A DNA stretch of 64,000 nt from Arcticibacter sp045629565 (GTDB lineage Bacteria; Bacteroidota; Bacteroidia; Sphingobacteriales; Sphingobacteriaceae): the NCBI RefSeq assembly GCF_045629565.1, contig NZ_JAZQRL010000068.1:27261-91260 (forward strand), read 5' to 3'. The notes below the pieces were generated by a model. The model did not search any database and had not been told where the DNA came from. It saw only the letters and a list, made by a program, of their open reading frames with translations. Positions 26,594 through 35,976 of the stretch are shown here, in pieces (position 1 is the stretch's first letter; each line of letters opens with the position of its first letter). A program made the translations under genes and the position numbers.

Positions 26594-27868
26594 ATGAACA
26601 TTCTTTTACTTGGTTCAGGCGGAAGGGAAAGTGCTTTTGCCTGGAAGATAACTCAGAGCCCGCTCTGCAACGAATTATTCATAGCTCCCGGAAACGCCGG
26701 AACTGCTGCATTCGGTCAGAATGTTGATTTGAACCCAACTGATTTCAAAAGCGTACGCCGTTTTGTTCTGGAGAATGACATAAACCTGGTTGTGGTCGGA
26801 CCCGAAGAGCCGCTTGTAAAAGGCATTCATGACTTCTTCCTTGCGGATCAAGACCTGAAGAACATCCCTGTGATTGGCCCGCGTGAAGAAGGAGCAAAGC
26901 TTGAAGGCAGCAAAGAGTATTCAAAGGCCTTCATGCGCCGTCACTTTATTCCAACTGCGGCCTCCGCATCCTTTACGATCAATACACTTAACGAAGGACT
27001 TTCATATCTGGAGACACATAAACTCCCTGTTGTCTTGAAAGCAGACGGCCTAGCTGCCGGAAAAGGTGTGTTAATCTGCCAGACAACTGAAGAAGCACAA
27101 ACCGAATTAGTCGCTATGCTTCAGGATGCTAAATTCGGTGAAGCAAGCAGCAAAGTGGTCATTGAAGAATTTTTAACAGGAATCGAACTTTCCGTTTTCG
27201 TTTTAACAGACGGACACACTTATAAAATCCTGCCCGAAGCAAAAGACTACAAACGCATCGGCGAAGGCGATACCGGCCTGAATACAGGTGGTATGGGATC
27301 CATCTCTCCAGTTCCTTTCGCTGATGAGGCCTTTATGAAGAAGGTTGAAAATGACATTATCCGTCCAACGATCAACGGATTAAAAATCGATCAGATACCC
27401 TATAAGGGCTTTATCTTTATCGGATTAATGAATACAGATGGTGAACCATACGTAATTGAATATAACGTACGCATGGGCGACCCTGAAACGGAGAGCGTTA
27501 TCCCCAGGATTGAAAGTGATTTTCTTGATCTGTTACTCGGCGTTGCAAACGAAAACCTCGCTGAGAAAGAACTGAAGATTTCTGAGAAGACTGCCGCAAC
27601 GGTTATGCTTGTCTCTGGGGGTTACCCAGGAGAATACATGAAAGGCAAGACGATATCCGGAATCGAGAACCTGAGAGATTCTCTTGCATTCCATGCAGGT
27701 ACTGTCCTGGAAGACAACCTGGTAAAAACCTCCGGTGGACGCGTTCTGGCTATCACATCCCTACAGGACAACCTTTTTGATGCAGTACAGCAAGCCGTCG
27801 CAGATGCAGGCAGGATATACTTTGACGGTCGTTACTTCCGTGCCGATATCGGATTTGATCTGATCTGA
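26594..27868 (+). CDS. purD: Phosphoribosylamine-glycine ligase (GAR synthetase)
   Basis: Second step of de novo purine synthesis: joins glycine to 5-phosphoribosylamine with ATP. The 424 residues cover the whole ATP-grasp enzyme. They start with MNILLLGSGGRESAFAWK, followed by APGNAGTA, VVVGPEEPLVKGI, VLKADGLAAGKGVLI, the LNTGGMGSISP segment and the metal-binding EYNVRMGDPETE. It is a single gene with a promoter box against its start codon and a strong terminator behind it. Confidence 0.97.
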   Translation: MNILLLGSGGRESAFAWKITQSPLCNELFIAPGNAGTAAFGQNVDLNPTDFKSVRRFVLENDINLVVVGPEEPLVKGIHDFFLADQDLKNIPVIGPREEGAKLEGSKEYSKAFMRRHFIPTAASASFTINTLNEGLSYLETHKLPVVLKADGLAAGKGVLICQTTEEAQTELVAMLQDAKFGEASSKVVIEEFLTGIELSVFVLTDGHTYKILPEAKDYKRIGEGDTGLNTGGMGSISPVPFADEAFMKKVENDIIRPTINGLKIDQIPYKGFIFIGLMNTDGEPYVIEYNVRMGDPETESVIPRIESDFLDLLLGVANENLAEKELKISEKTAATVMLVSGGYPGEYMKGKTISGIENLRDSLAFHAGTVLEDNLVKTSGGRVLAITSLQDNLFDAVQQAVADAGRIYFDGRYFRADIGFDLI

Positions 27869-27883
27869 TATCAAAACCTTTGA

Positions 27884-27925
27884 AAAGAAGAGGTGGCTAA
27901 TATCCAGATTAGCCACCTCTTCTTT
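27884..27925. terminator. Strong bidirectional terminator after purD
   Basis: AAAGAAGAGGTGGCTAAT (27884-27901) and its exact complement (27908-27925) form an 18-bp perfect stem with loop ATCCAG. The T-run at the right and A-run at the left serve both purD and the convergent TlpA-like gene. Confidence 0.92.
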
Positions 27926-27933
27926 TTTATCAT

Positions 27934-29070
27934 TTACAAAAGCTCAGCAAGCGTCTTTTCAAGGGCAGCTCCTCTAAGATTCACCGCTACTATCTTTCCG
28001 CTTGGATCAATCAAATAATTCTGAGGAATCGAACGGATATTATACATCCTGGCCACCTCATTATTCCAGAACTTTAAGTCAGAAACCTGTGTCCAGGTTA
28101 AACCGTCATCCTTTACCGCCTTCAACCACGCATCACGCTGATTCTGACGGTCTAATGAAACGCCTAGTACCGTAAAATTCTTGTCTTTGAACTTATTATA
28201 TGCCTGCACCACATTAGGGTTTTCTTCTCTGCACGGACCACACCACGAAGCCCAAAAATCAAGCAATACATATTTACCTTTGAAATCGGATAATTTCACC
28301 GGCTTTCCATCAGGGTCATTCTGGGTAAAATCCATGGCCATAGCCCCAACAGAGGTCTTCTTCGAAGCCTCCATGCTCATTAATAGCGGCTGCAAAGCCG
28401 CGGCCTTCTGAAGAGCAGGACTAAGCGACTTAACCAGTGGATCGATCTCTCCGAACTGAGGATCACGACCGGCGATAGACAGGATTGAATTTACACTGAC
28501 GTAACTTCCTGGATTTTCCTTCACAAATTGCGTCAGTATCTCCTTCTGCCTCACTTGTAACTTCTCAAGTCTGCTCTGTAAACCACCAACAAACTCCTGT
28601 GAACCCTTTTGCTCTGCCGATGCAGCCTGATATTCGGCATCAAGTGCCCTGAACTGAGCCGACAGATCTTTAAGTCTTCCGTTTAGAATCTTATTTTCTG
28701 TATTCGCCTTACTCCCTTTGATTGAGGCAGTAGACAAAGAATCATTGCTTTCAATAGAATACTCTCCCTTATCCACATAGATCATCAAAACATCAGGTTG
28801 CAAAGTTGATTTCAATGAATCCAGTCCCACCCCTTTCGGGTCCATGATCATAACTCCTGAACTTGGTTCTGAGATAGCTCCTTGAAAACTAAAGCTCCCA
28901 TTGCTAATCAAAGCAGAGTCTGTGACGGAAGTCTCGCCGTTCTGATATATCAGGTACACTTTAGCTGGCGAGTTAAAAGAACCGACTTTCCCGTTAATTT
29001 TGTATGGCGTGTCCTGCGCAAATAGCATCAACGGCGATAAAGCCAATGCTGTAAATAATGATTTTTTCAT
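27934..29070 (-). CDS. TlpA-like thiol-disulfide oxidoreductase with DUF4369-type N-terminus
   Basis: Exported thioredoxin-fold protein of 378 residues. The signal peptide (MKKSLFTALALSPLMLFAQ) is followed by a beta-rich DUF4369-type domain (about residues 22-115), a helical linker (about 120-235) and a C-terminal AhpC/TlpA thioredoxin domain with WASWCGPC (C277, C280) and the cis-Pro in RSIPQNYLID. Such proteins reduce disulfides or peroxides in the periplasm; the partner is not evident. It is monocistronic, divergent from the ECF sigma gene at 29247, with a TATATTTA box near the start. Confidence 0.9.
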   Translation of the reverse strand: MKKSLFTALALSPLMLFAQDTPYKINGKVGSFNSPAKVYLIYQNGETSVTDSALISNGSFSFQGAISEPSSGVMIMDPKGVGLDSLKSTLQPDVLMIYVDKGEYSIESNDSLSTASIKGSKANTENKILNGRLKDLSAQFRALDAEYQAASAEQKGSQEFVGGLQSRLEKLQVRQKEILTQFVKENPGSYVSVNSILSIAGRDPQFGEIDPLVKSLSPALQKAAALQPLLMSMEASKKTSVGAMAMDFTQNDPDGKPVKLSDFKGKYVLLDFWASWCGPCREENPNVVQAYNKFKDKNFTVLGVSLDRQNQRDAWLKAVKDDGLTWTQVSDLKFWNNEVARMYNIRSIPQNYLIDPSGKIVAVNLRGAALEKTLAELL

Positions 29071-29246
29071 TCTGATAAATATAAAAGGAAACGCATGATT
29101 CCCTTAATTAGTGTTTTGCCGAAGATCGAAACTTTTTGGAACTCCGCAAATCACAGGATGGAACATGATGGATTTATCCTCATTATACTATAAATTAGTA
29201 AGAACCAATTATCTCTAGCCCCCCATCTAGCCGGGACCACAAAATT

Positions 29247-29810
29247 ATGTTTAATAAAAATCTGGCAAACTGCTCAGAAGAAGAGCTGATTGAAATGATC
29301 AGGCAAGGCAACGAGCATGCTTTCAATGTGGTGTACAATATGTATTGGGAAGAGATATTTATATATGTGATCAGGGTTATAAAAGATGAAGACATGGCAC
29401 AGGATATTGTTCAGGAGATTTTTGTCTCGTTTTGGGCAAAGCACTCTGAATTAATCATTCATAAATCCCTGAAAGCGTACCTGTTTACTTCAGCAAGGTA
29501 CAAAAGCCTTGACTTCCTTCAGGAGGCCGCATCCCGCCACAAATATAACCTCCAACATCTCTTGTTTGTCAACTCCACAGACAATTCGCTGGTTGAAGCC
29601 CAGGATGCAAACGACCTCCGAGAGAAAATGGAGATCTGTCTCGACAATCTTCCTCCAAAAATGAAAGAAGTATTCGAACTCAGCAGATTTGAATTCTTAA
29701 CTCACAAGGAGATCGCCACTAAGCTTGGTATATCCGACCAAACCGTAAAAAAGCATATCCATAAGGCGATAAAAGAATTCCGGTCCAGACTTAAAAGCTT
29801 GGGATGCTAA
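29247..29810 (+). CDS. ECF RNA polymerase sigma factor of PUL-A
   Basis: 187-residue extracytoplasmic-function sigma-70 factor. Region 2 covers about residues 20-95 with the DIVQEIFVSFW segment, and region 4 covers about 125-185 with the helix-turn-helix THKEIATKLGISDQTVKKHIHKA. By family knowledge it is held by the FecR protein encoded next door and released when the SusC receptor binds its ligand, then transcribes the susC operon. It is followed after 106 bases by fecR and is divergent from the TlpA-like gene. Confidence 0.93.
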   Translation: MFNKNLANCSEEELIEMIRQGNEHAFNVVYNMYWEEIFIYVIRVIKDEDMAQDIVQEIFVSFWAKHSELIIHKSLKAYLFTSARYKSLDFLQEAASRHKYNLQHLLFVNSTDNSLVEAQDANDLREKMEICLDNLPPKMKEVFELSRFEFLTHKEIATKLGISDQTVKKHIHKAIKEFRSRLKSLGC

Positions 29811-29916
29811 TTCTGGCATGACATTTTTTTTACTGTGAATCAATAAGTTATGAACTTTTATTTTCTTTCAATACCCCCAAAGCCCCTATTTTCAGACATC
29901 TATATATTAACCTGTT

Positions 29917-30867
29917 ATGGAATCCGATGAATTAAAAAGACTACTTCAACGCCGCAAAGAAGGCAGGTGCTCTCAAGAAGAGCTTAGTCAACTTGAAAAT
30001 TGGTTTGACAACACTTCCCATGCTGGCAATTGGGAATGGTCAGATGCCCGCAAAGCGGAAATAAAATCAGAGATAAGAAAAAATATAAGCTTGAGGCTGA
30101 ACCGGCAAGCGAGAGAAAGTATGTTCAACATGTATATTAAAATCGCTGCCACGGTTTTATTGATTGTCTCTCCTGGACTATATTTTGGCTTAAACTATAT
30201 AAATAGCAACTCTCCATATACTGAGATAAATGCTGCTTCAGGAAAGACGACGGAAGTCTTATTGAGCGACGGATCTACAATTATCCTTCAAGCAAAGAGC
30301 CGGCTCAAATTCCCGAAGAAATTTAGCGCTGAGGACCGGCAAATATTCCTTTATGACGGCGAGGCTTTTTTTGATATAGCGAAGGACCCTGAAAGGCCAT
30401 TTATTGTCACGACGAACAACGTCTCTACGAAAGTCCTCGGGACTGCCTTTAATATTTCGTTTTATGAGAATCAACGGGAAATGTGCGTCACAGTAGTAAG
30501 GGGAAAGGTCTCCGTAAGTAGCTCCGATGGAAATAAGGTATTACTGAATCCAAACCAACAAGTCGTGATCAACAAAACCTCGGGATCCTTTAAAAAGAAT
30601 ATGGTGGACGCTAGCGAAACTATTGGATGGATTGAAGGAAGATTACAGTTGAATAATCATACCATGCTGCATGCAGCTAAACTACTGGAAAAGAAATATA
30701 ATATTAAAATAAGGTTTGCTGCCCCCGAAATACATAGGATAAGGTTTACGGCAACCTTCGATAAAACAGACAGCCTGGTATCCATTCTAAACGATATCAG
30801 CCGTATTAATCAGCTAACATATACAATGAAAAACAAGGAGGTAATATTTAAAACCGAAGAAAAATAA
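29917..30867 (+). CDS. FecR-type anti-sigma regulator of PUL-A
   Basis: 316-residue inner membrane signal transducer. The short cytoplasmic N-terminus binds sigma, and a single transmembrane segment lies at about residues 70-93 (MYIKIAATVLLIVSPGLYFG). The periplasmic FecR domain follows (TEVLLSDGSTIILQAKSRLKFPKKF, about 110-210), with a DUF4974-type STN-like tail (about 240-310). It should contact the STN domain of the SusC encoded downstream. It is separated from susC by 116 bases that hold two hairpins. Confidence 0.92.
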   Translation: MESDELKRLLQRRKEGRCSQEELSQLENWFDNTSHAGNWEWSDARKAEIKSEIRKNISLRLNRQARESMFNMYIKIAATVLLIVSPGLYFGLNYINSNSPYTEINAASGKTTEVLLSDGSTIILQAKSRLKFPKKFSAEDRQIFLYDGEAFFDIAKDPERPFIVTTNNVSTKVLGTAFNISFYENQREMCVTVVRGKVSVSSSDGNKVLLNPNQQVVINKTSGSFKKNMVDASETIGWIEGRLQLNNHTMLHAAKLLEKKYNIKIRFAAPEIHRIRFTATFDKTDSLVSILNDISRINQLTYTMKNKEVIFKTEEK

Positions 30868-30879
30868 AAATAAAAAAGA

Positions 30880-30904
30880 CTGGTCTGATTCAGAATCAGA
30901 CCGG
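30880..30904. repeat. Palindrome 1 in the fecR-susC gap
   Basis: GGTCTGATTC (30882-30891), a single A, and GAATCAGACC (30893-30902) form a perfect 21-base palindrome, extendable by a further T-G and C-G pair. It has no T-run behind it. It could be a regulator site or an RNA hairpin in the susC leader. Confidence 0.6.
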
Positions 30905-30908
30905 CCCC

Positions 30909-30938
30909 GTTGGCTCTGTACTGGCATACAGAGCCGAC
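30909..30938. repeat. Palindrome 2 in the fecR-susC gap
   Basis: GGCTCTGTA (30912-30920) and TACAGAGCC (30927-30935) pair perfectly around loop CTGGCA, and the stem extends to 12 pairs including one T-G. It starts 4 bases after the first palindrome and ends 45 bases before the susC ATG. Confidence 0.6.
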
Positions 30939-30983
30939 CCTGATCTTAGTAAACCAATTGTAAACTAAAACAAACTTAAAGGT

Positions 30984-33900
30984 ATGAAAAATTATACCAC
31001 CCGTGCACCTATTGCCCTAAAAAAGACACTCTGCCTGTTAGCCGCACTCGCATCCCTACTATGTTCATTGTCCGCTAAATCTCCGATTAATGAATCGCAA
31101 TCTATACAGGATGTCAGAATTACGTTAAGTCTTAGAAATGCTCCGTTAAAACAAGTACTGACAAGTATTCAAAAGAAGAGTGACTTCCGATTTGTCTACA
31201 ACGATATGGTCGTTAATAACTATTTGAACGTCACGCTAAATGAAAAAAGTCAAACGATAGCAAAGATCCTTGATGAGGCGTTGAAAAACACCAACCTGTA
31301 CTACGAAGATGAGAATAAAAAGATCCTCATACTGGAAAAAACCAACCCTGTGAAGCCAGAGAATCCGGTAAGACTGCCCAACAAACAGACCGGACTAAGC
31401 GGGAAGGTTACCGACGAAAGCGGCGCCCCCTTGCCAGGAGTAAGTGTGATGCTGAAAGAGGACAGTAAAGTGATAACATCGACAAATGAAAACGGTGTAT
31501 TCAGTCTAAATGTTCCGCCCAACTTGGCTGAAACTGGCACATTGGTGTTCACCTTCATCAGCTTCCGGAGACAAGAAGTGCCAATTGGAAATCAACGAAC
31601 CTTTACAATAAAGCTCTTGCCTGATGTTAAACTGTTAAACGAGGTCGTTGTCGTAGGTTATGGAACACAAAGCAAACGCAATGTATCTACGGCTATCGCA
31701 ACAGTTAAAGGCGAGGCGCTGGCCGACCTCCCGGTATCTAATCCAACTCAAGCACTGGTTGGGCAAGTTTCCGGAGTACTGCTACAACAAACAAGCGGAG
31801 CTCCTGGAGAAGCACCGGTGGTCCGGATAAGAGGCAATGGTTCTATCACAAGCGGAAACGGACCGTTATACGTCATCGACGGATACCCCACCAATGATGC
31901 TTCCCTAATCAATGCTATCTCTCCGCAGGACATTGAAAGCATGGATATCCTAAAGGATGCAGCCTCCGCCGCTATCTATGGCTCTCGAGCGGGAAACGGA
32001 GTAATCATCGTAACGACAAAAAGAGGTAAGACAGGAAAGACCAAATTTTCGTTTGATGCAATTACAGGCTTCGAAAACATCATGCAAAAATATGGATTGC
32101 TAAACAGCGCCGAATTCGTTGAAATGGCGAAGGAAGGGTTAACTAATCAAAACAGAGCAATCCCCGATTTTCTCAACCAACCGGAACGCTGGGCTAATAC
32201 AGACTGGCAAGATGTTATCTTCAGAACAGCTCCTTTCCAGAATTATCAGATAAGTGCCAATGGAGGCACAGATAAGGTGCAATTTGCCATTTCCGGCGGC
32301 CTGGTAGACCAGCAGGGCATCCTTGAGAATACATATATGAAAAGGTATAACATCCGCGGAAGCGTAGATGCGAAACTTACTGACAAGGTGAAGGTTGGGC
32401 TAAATGTTCAGCCATCCTTCACCGAGAGACGGGTTCAGCAGACCACGGGTGGAAACACGTCAACAGGCGTAGATGGGATACTGGCAGAAGCACTGACAAT
32501 GCCTCCTATCCTTCCGGTCTGGAGAGACAATGGTGACTACTTCGTTATTGTGCAGGATCCTGAAATGAAAACGATATTCAACGATGAGCTATCCAATCCG
32601 CTTATTAAACTCGATGCCAATAAAGATATTTTTTATACGTTCAGGCAAACGGGGAATACCTATATCGAATATAGCCCGATCAAGGGTTTACGTTTAAACT
32701 CGACTCTGAACATTGGTCTGGTGTCTGAAAAAGAAGAATGGTTTGTCGAGCCTTTTCTAGCAAGGGGCAATGGCAATACCGGCAACATTTCAACTCCCAA
32801 TCTGGCTCAAATAAGAGCCCGGAGAAATAACACTACTAATCTCAACTGGTATTGGTCGAATACAGCAACCTACGACTTCTCCATGAAAGGGAACCATAAC
32901 TTCACTGCACTCCTTGGTTATGATGCCGCCAAACAAAATGATTTCTACGTCACACTCCAACCGCGGACAGACAGGGATAACCCTGTAGCCTTTGTTAATG
33001 CCAATGTGAAAAATGTACAGGGTGCCGTATTAACACAAGGAACTTCAGAAAGAAGGGAATACGTTTTTGATGCCGTATTTGCCAGGTTAAACTATAACTA
33101 CAATAGTAAATATCTATTGTCAGCGTCAATTAGACGCGACCGCTCCAGCCGGTTTGGCCCGAACAACCGCGCGGGAATATTCCCCTCTGTATCAGCCGGA
33201 TGGAATATAAGTGAGGAGCCTTTCATCAAAGACAATTCGACCATCAGCATGTTAAAACTCCGGGCTAGCTACGGAGAAACCGGCAACGATCAATTGGCCG
33301 GATATTATCCCTGGATAACTACAATGCAACGAGAGTATTACGTATTCGGCACCACAGATGCTCAAGTCGTAGCATACAGACCGGGTGGCTTCTCCAATGC
33401 TGACCTGGGATGGGAGAAAAATAAACAAGTAGATGTCGGTCTAGATATCGGATTGCTGAAGAACAGAATAGAACTGTCCGCAGACTTCTACAATCGAAAC
33501 AGCAATATAATCCTCAATGCGGACCTTCCAAGCCTGAACGGCAAAGCCTCATCCGTCATACAGAACGTTGGTAACGTGAGAAATCGCGGAATCGAGTTCT
33601 CCCTCAACACGCTGAACTTCAATTCTAACTTCAGATGGAGTACAAACTTCAATATCTCCTTCAACAGAAATAAGCTTGTCCGACTGGCTAGTGGACAGAC
33701 GCAATTGAACAATCAGGGTGTTGTAAGAAATTATGTCGGCCGGCCAATGGGTGACCTGTACATGTATATTGTGGAGGGAACATTCAATAACGCCGATGAT
33801 GTCGCCAAATACCCTAAATTGGGCTCTCAGGGAATAGGAGATCTCAGATACAGAGATGTATCGGGTCCGGATGGGGTGCCTGATGGTGTCATCAATGCAA

Positions 33901-34439
33901 ACGATCAAACGCATGTCGGCAACTATCAGCCTGATTTCGTTTACGGACTAGGCAATACATTCTCTTTTAAAAACTTTGATTTAAACGTCCTTATAGACGG
34001 AACGCACGGATCTGAGATCTTCAGAAGTCAGGAATTACCGCTCGGTTTAAGCCGATGGCTGGAAAATGGCTCCAAAGAGTCGCTTGGCAGATGGAGATCC
34101 GAGGCAGAGCCCGGTAACGGAAGATATCACAGAGCTGGGTCCACCAATCTATCATCTAATATCAGCTCCAGCACCCGCTACTTGTATGACGGCAGCTTTT
34201 TAAGGATCCGTAATGTAACTTTGGGTTATTCACTTCCCACCAAAGGCTTGAACAAGCTAGGTATTCAACGTCTTAGGATGTATATCGCAGGCCAAAACCT
34301 GCTCATGTTTTCAAAAGTCGAAGGCTTTGGAAATCCCCAAGGTAACGGATCGGGAGACAACGCGACAAACAATGGCGTAGAAACAGGAACCTACCCACTT
34401 GCACGCAACATATCCCTCGGACTCAATTTAACCTTCTAA
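30984..34439 (+). CDS. susC: SusC/RagA TonB-dependent receptor with STN domain (PUL-A)
   Basis: Outer membrane TonB-dependent transporter, 1151 residues. Order: signal region (about 1-32), STN signalling domain (about 45-110, LRNAPLKQVLTSIQKKSDFRF), carboxypeptidase-regulatory-like domain (about 137-215, LSGKVTDESGAPLPGVSV), and plug with the SusC signatures VVVVGYGTQSK, PLYVIDGYP and ILKDAASAAIYGSRAGNGV. The barrel ends in the expected C-terminal aromatic residue (SLGLNLTF). The STN domain fits a receptor that signals through the FecR/ECF pair just upstream. The substrate is probably a rhamnose- and glucuronate-containing plant glycan, judged from the GH106 and CE15 genes downstream. Confidence 0.95.
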   Translation: MKNYTTRAPIALKKTLCLLAALASLLCSLSAKSPINESQSIQDVRITLSLRNAPLKQVLTSIQKKSDFRFVYNDMVVNNYLNVTLNEKSQTIAKILDEALKNTNLYYEDENKKILILEKTNPVKPENPVRLPNKQTGLSGKVTDESGAPLPGVSVMLKEDSKVITSTNENGVFSLNVPPNLAETGTLVFTFISFRRQEVPIGNQRTFTIKLLPDVKLLNEVVVVGYGTQSKRNVSTAIATVKGEALADLPVSNPTQALVGQVSGVLLQQTSGAPGEAPVVRIRGNGSITSGNGPLYVIDGYPTNDASLINAISPQDIESMDILKDAASAAIYGSRAGNGVIIVTTKRGKTGKTKFSFDAITGFENIMQKYGLLNSAEFVEMAKEGLTNQNRAIPDFLNQPERWANTDWQDVIFRTAPFQNYQISANGGTDKVQFAISGGLVDQQGILENTYMKRYNIRGSVDAKLTDKVKVGLNVQPSFTERRVQQTTGGNTSTGVDGILAEALTMPPILPVWRDNGDYFVIVQDPEMKTIFNDELSNPLIKLDANKDIFYTFRQTGNTYIEYSPIKGLRLNSTLNIGLVSEKEEWFVEPFLARGNGNTGNISTPNLAQIRARRNNTTNLNWYWSNTATYDFSMKGNHNFTALLGYDAAKQNDFYVTLQPRTDRDNPVAFVNANVKNVQGAVLTQGTSERREYVFDAVFARLNYNYNSKYLLSASIRRDRSSRFGPNNRAGIFPSVSAGWNISEEPFIKDNSTISMLKLRASYGETGNDQLAGYYPWITTMQREYYVFGTTDAQVVAYRPGGFSNADLGWEKNKQVDVGLDIGLLKNRIELSADFYNRNSNIILNADLPSLNGKASSVIQNVGNVRNRGIEFSLNTLNFNSNFRWSTNFNISFNRNKLVRLASGQTQLNNQGVVRNYVGRPMGDLYMYIVEGTFNNADDVAKYPKLGSQGIGDLRYRDVSGPDGVPDGVINANDQTHVGNYQPDFVYGLGNTFSFKNFDLNVLIDGTHGSEIFRSQELPLGLSRWLENGSKESLGRWRSEAEPGNGRYHRAGSTNLSSNISSSTRYLYDGSFLRIRNVTLGYSLPTKGLNKLGIQRLRMYIAGQNLLMFSKVEGFGNPQGNGSGDNATNNGVETGTYPLARNISLGLNLTF

Positions 34440-34449
34440 AGATACAATT

Positions 34450-35928
34450 ATGACACATAACATAGTTTCACCCGCTAAATCTCTGATTTACGTTGTGCTT
34501 GTATTTCTCAGCACATCATGCAGCAAGGAATACTTCGATAAGTACCCTACAGATCAGCCGACAGAGAATACATTTTATTCGGATGAGGTGAGTGTAAAGC
34601 AAATGCTCAACGATGCATACTTCTCGCTCCGAGAATCCTACAGGTACTGTTTTGCATTCGGGGATCTTGCAGCTGATGATGTATATAATAGCAAATTCAA
34701 CAATTCATCAGACCATATAACGATTAATGAATCGAACGTTGTCGCTGATAACGGAATTATCAATGAAATGTGGACCCGTTCCTATGCTACAATAGCAAGA
34801 GCAAATTTGGTATTGGAAAACATCGAAAACATCACTATCGATCCAGCTCGGAAAGCGCAGTATATTAATGAGGCCAAGTTCTTAAGAGCTTTGATGTATT
34901 TCAACATGGTCAGAATATATGGTGATGTCCCTTTAGTTCTTAAAGACGTAAAAACTCCGGCAGAGGCGCTGTCTTATACGAGGGAAAGCACCGAAAAAGT
35001 CTACGAACAGATCATCGAGGATCTTAAAAATGCAGAACAGCTTCCAGCCTCATACACCGCTAATGCAGACATCGGCCGGGCCACAAAATGGGCTGCCAAA
35101 TCCCTGCTTGCTAAGGTCTATCTTACACGGAAGCAATATAATGAAGCTGACCTGAAACTTGCTGAAGTACTTGCTGGCCCGCCTGCTTCGGGAGCTAATG
35201 CATTTCACCTGTTAGCTAATTATGCCGATATCTTTGACGCAGCAAAACCGAATAATAGTGAAGTAATTTTCGCCGTCCAGTACGCCAGAGGATTTGATCC
35301 CTTGCAAGGAAATCCATTCGTCAATTATGCTATGGCAAATGAAGATATCGGAACCGGAATCTTGAAACGGGGAACCGGAACCTTTCTTATGACTGAAGCC
35401 CTTCATGCACAATTTGATTCTGATGACGCAAGAAGATCAATGATCTCGGAACTCACAGGTTCAAGACGAAGATATGTCTTCACAAAAAAATACTATGACA
35501 ACCAGATGACTTCAACCATAGATGCCGGAAATGACTGGATCGTCCTACGCTATGCAGATGTAGTCTTAATGTATGCTGAAACTCAGAACCAATTAAGCAA
35601 CACTACGATTGCTTTTAACTATTTAGAAGCAGTCCGCCAAAGGGCAGGCCTTACAACAGATCAAAGCTTAAGGAATAACCAGACGGCAATGAAATTGGCA
35701 ATAGAGAATGAACGTCGTCTTGAGTTGTTTAATGAAGGGCATAGATGGTTTGACCTAAAACGTACAGATCGACTGATCCCCGTAATGAACGCTCATTTCG
35801 CCAGCGGTCTCTCGAACGACGAAATCGGAAGCGGTAATTCAGTGGAGGACTTTGAACTTGTCTTTCCGGTACCGAGATATCAGGTAAATTTAAATCCAGA
35901 TAAAATCCAGCAAAACACTGGCTACTAA
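34450..35928 (+). CDS. susD: SusD/RagB glycan-binding lipoprotein (PUL-A)
   Basis: Surface lipoprotein that lids the SusC channel and binds glycan. The 492 residues begin with a lipoprotein signal ending in LSTSC, followed by SKEYFDKYPTDQPTENTF, a typical SusD N-terminus. TPR-like helices (NEAKFLRALMYFNMVRIYGDVPL at about 138-160) and the C-terminal SusD domain (LAIENERRLELFNEGHRWFDLKR) are clear. It starts 10 bases after susC. Confidence 0.95.
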   Translation: MTHNIVSPAKSLIYVVLVFLSTSCSKEYFDKYPTDQPTENTFYSDEVSVKQMLNDAYFSLRESYRYCFAFGDLAADDVYNSKFNNSSDHITINESNVVADNGIINEMWTRSYATIARANLVLENIENITIDPARKAQYINEAKFLRALMYFNMVRIYGDVPLVLKDVKTPAEALSYTRESTEKVYEQIIEDLKNAEQLPASYTANADIGRATKWAAKSLLAKVYLTRKQYNEADLKLAEVLAGPPASGANAFHLLANYADIFDAAKPNNSEVIFAVQYARGFDPLQGNPFVNYAMANEDIGTGILKRGTGTFLMTEALHAQFDSDDARRSMISELTGSRRRYVFTKKYYDNQMTSTIDAGNDWIVLRYADVVLMYAETQNQLSNTTIAFNYLEAVRQRAGLTTDQSLRNNQTAMKLAIENERRLELFNEGHRWFDLKRTDRLIPVMNAHFASGLSNDEIGSGNSVEDFELVFPVPRYQVNLNPDKIQQNTGY

Positions 35929-35976
35929 ACCTCAAATTGCACAACTTATCTTCACTTACAAAGCAACAATAAGAAT

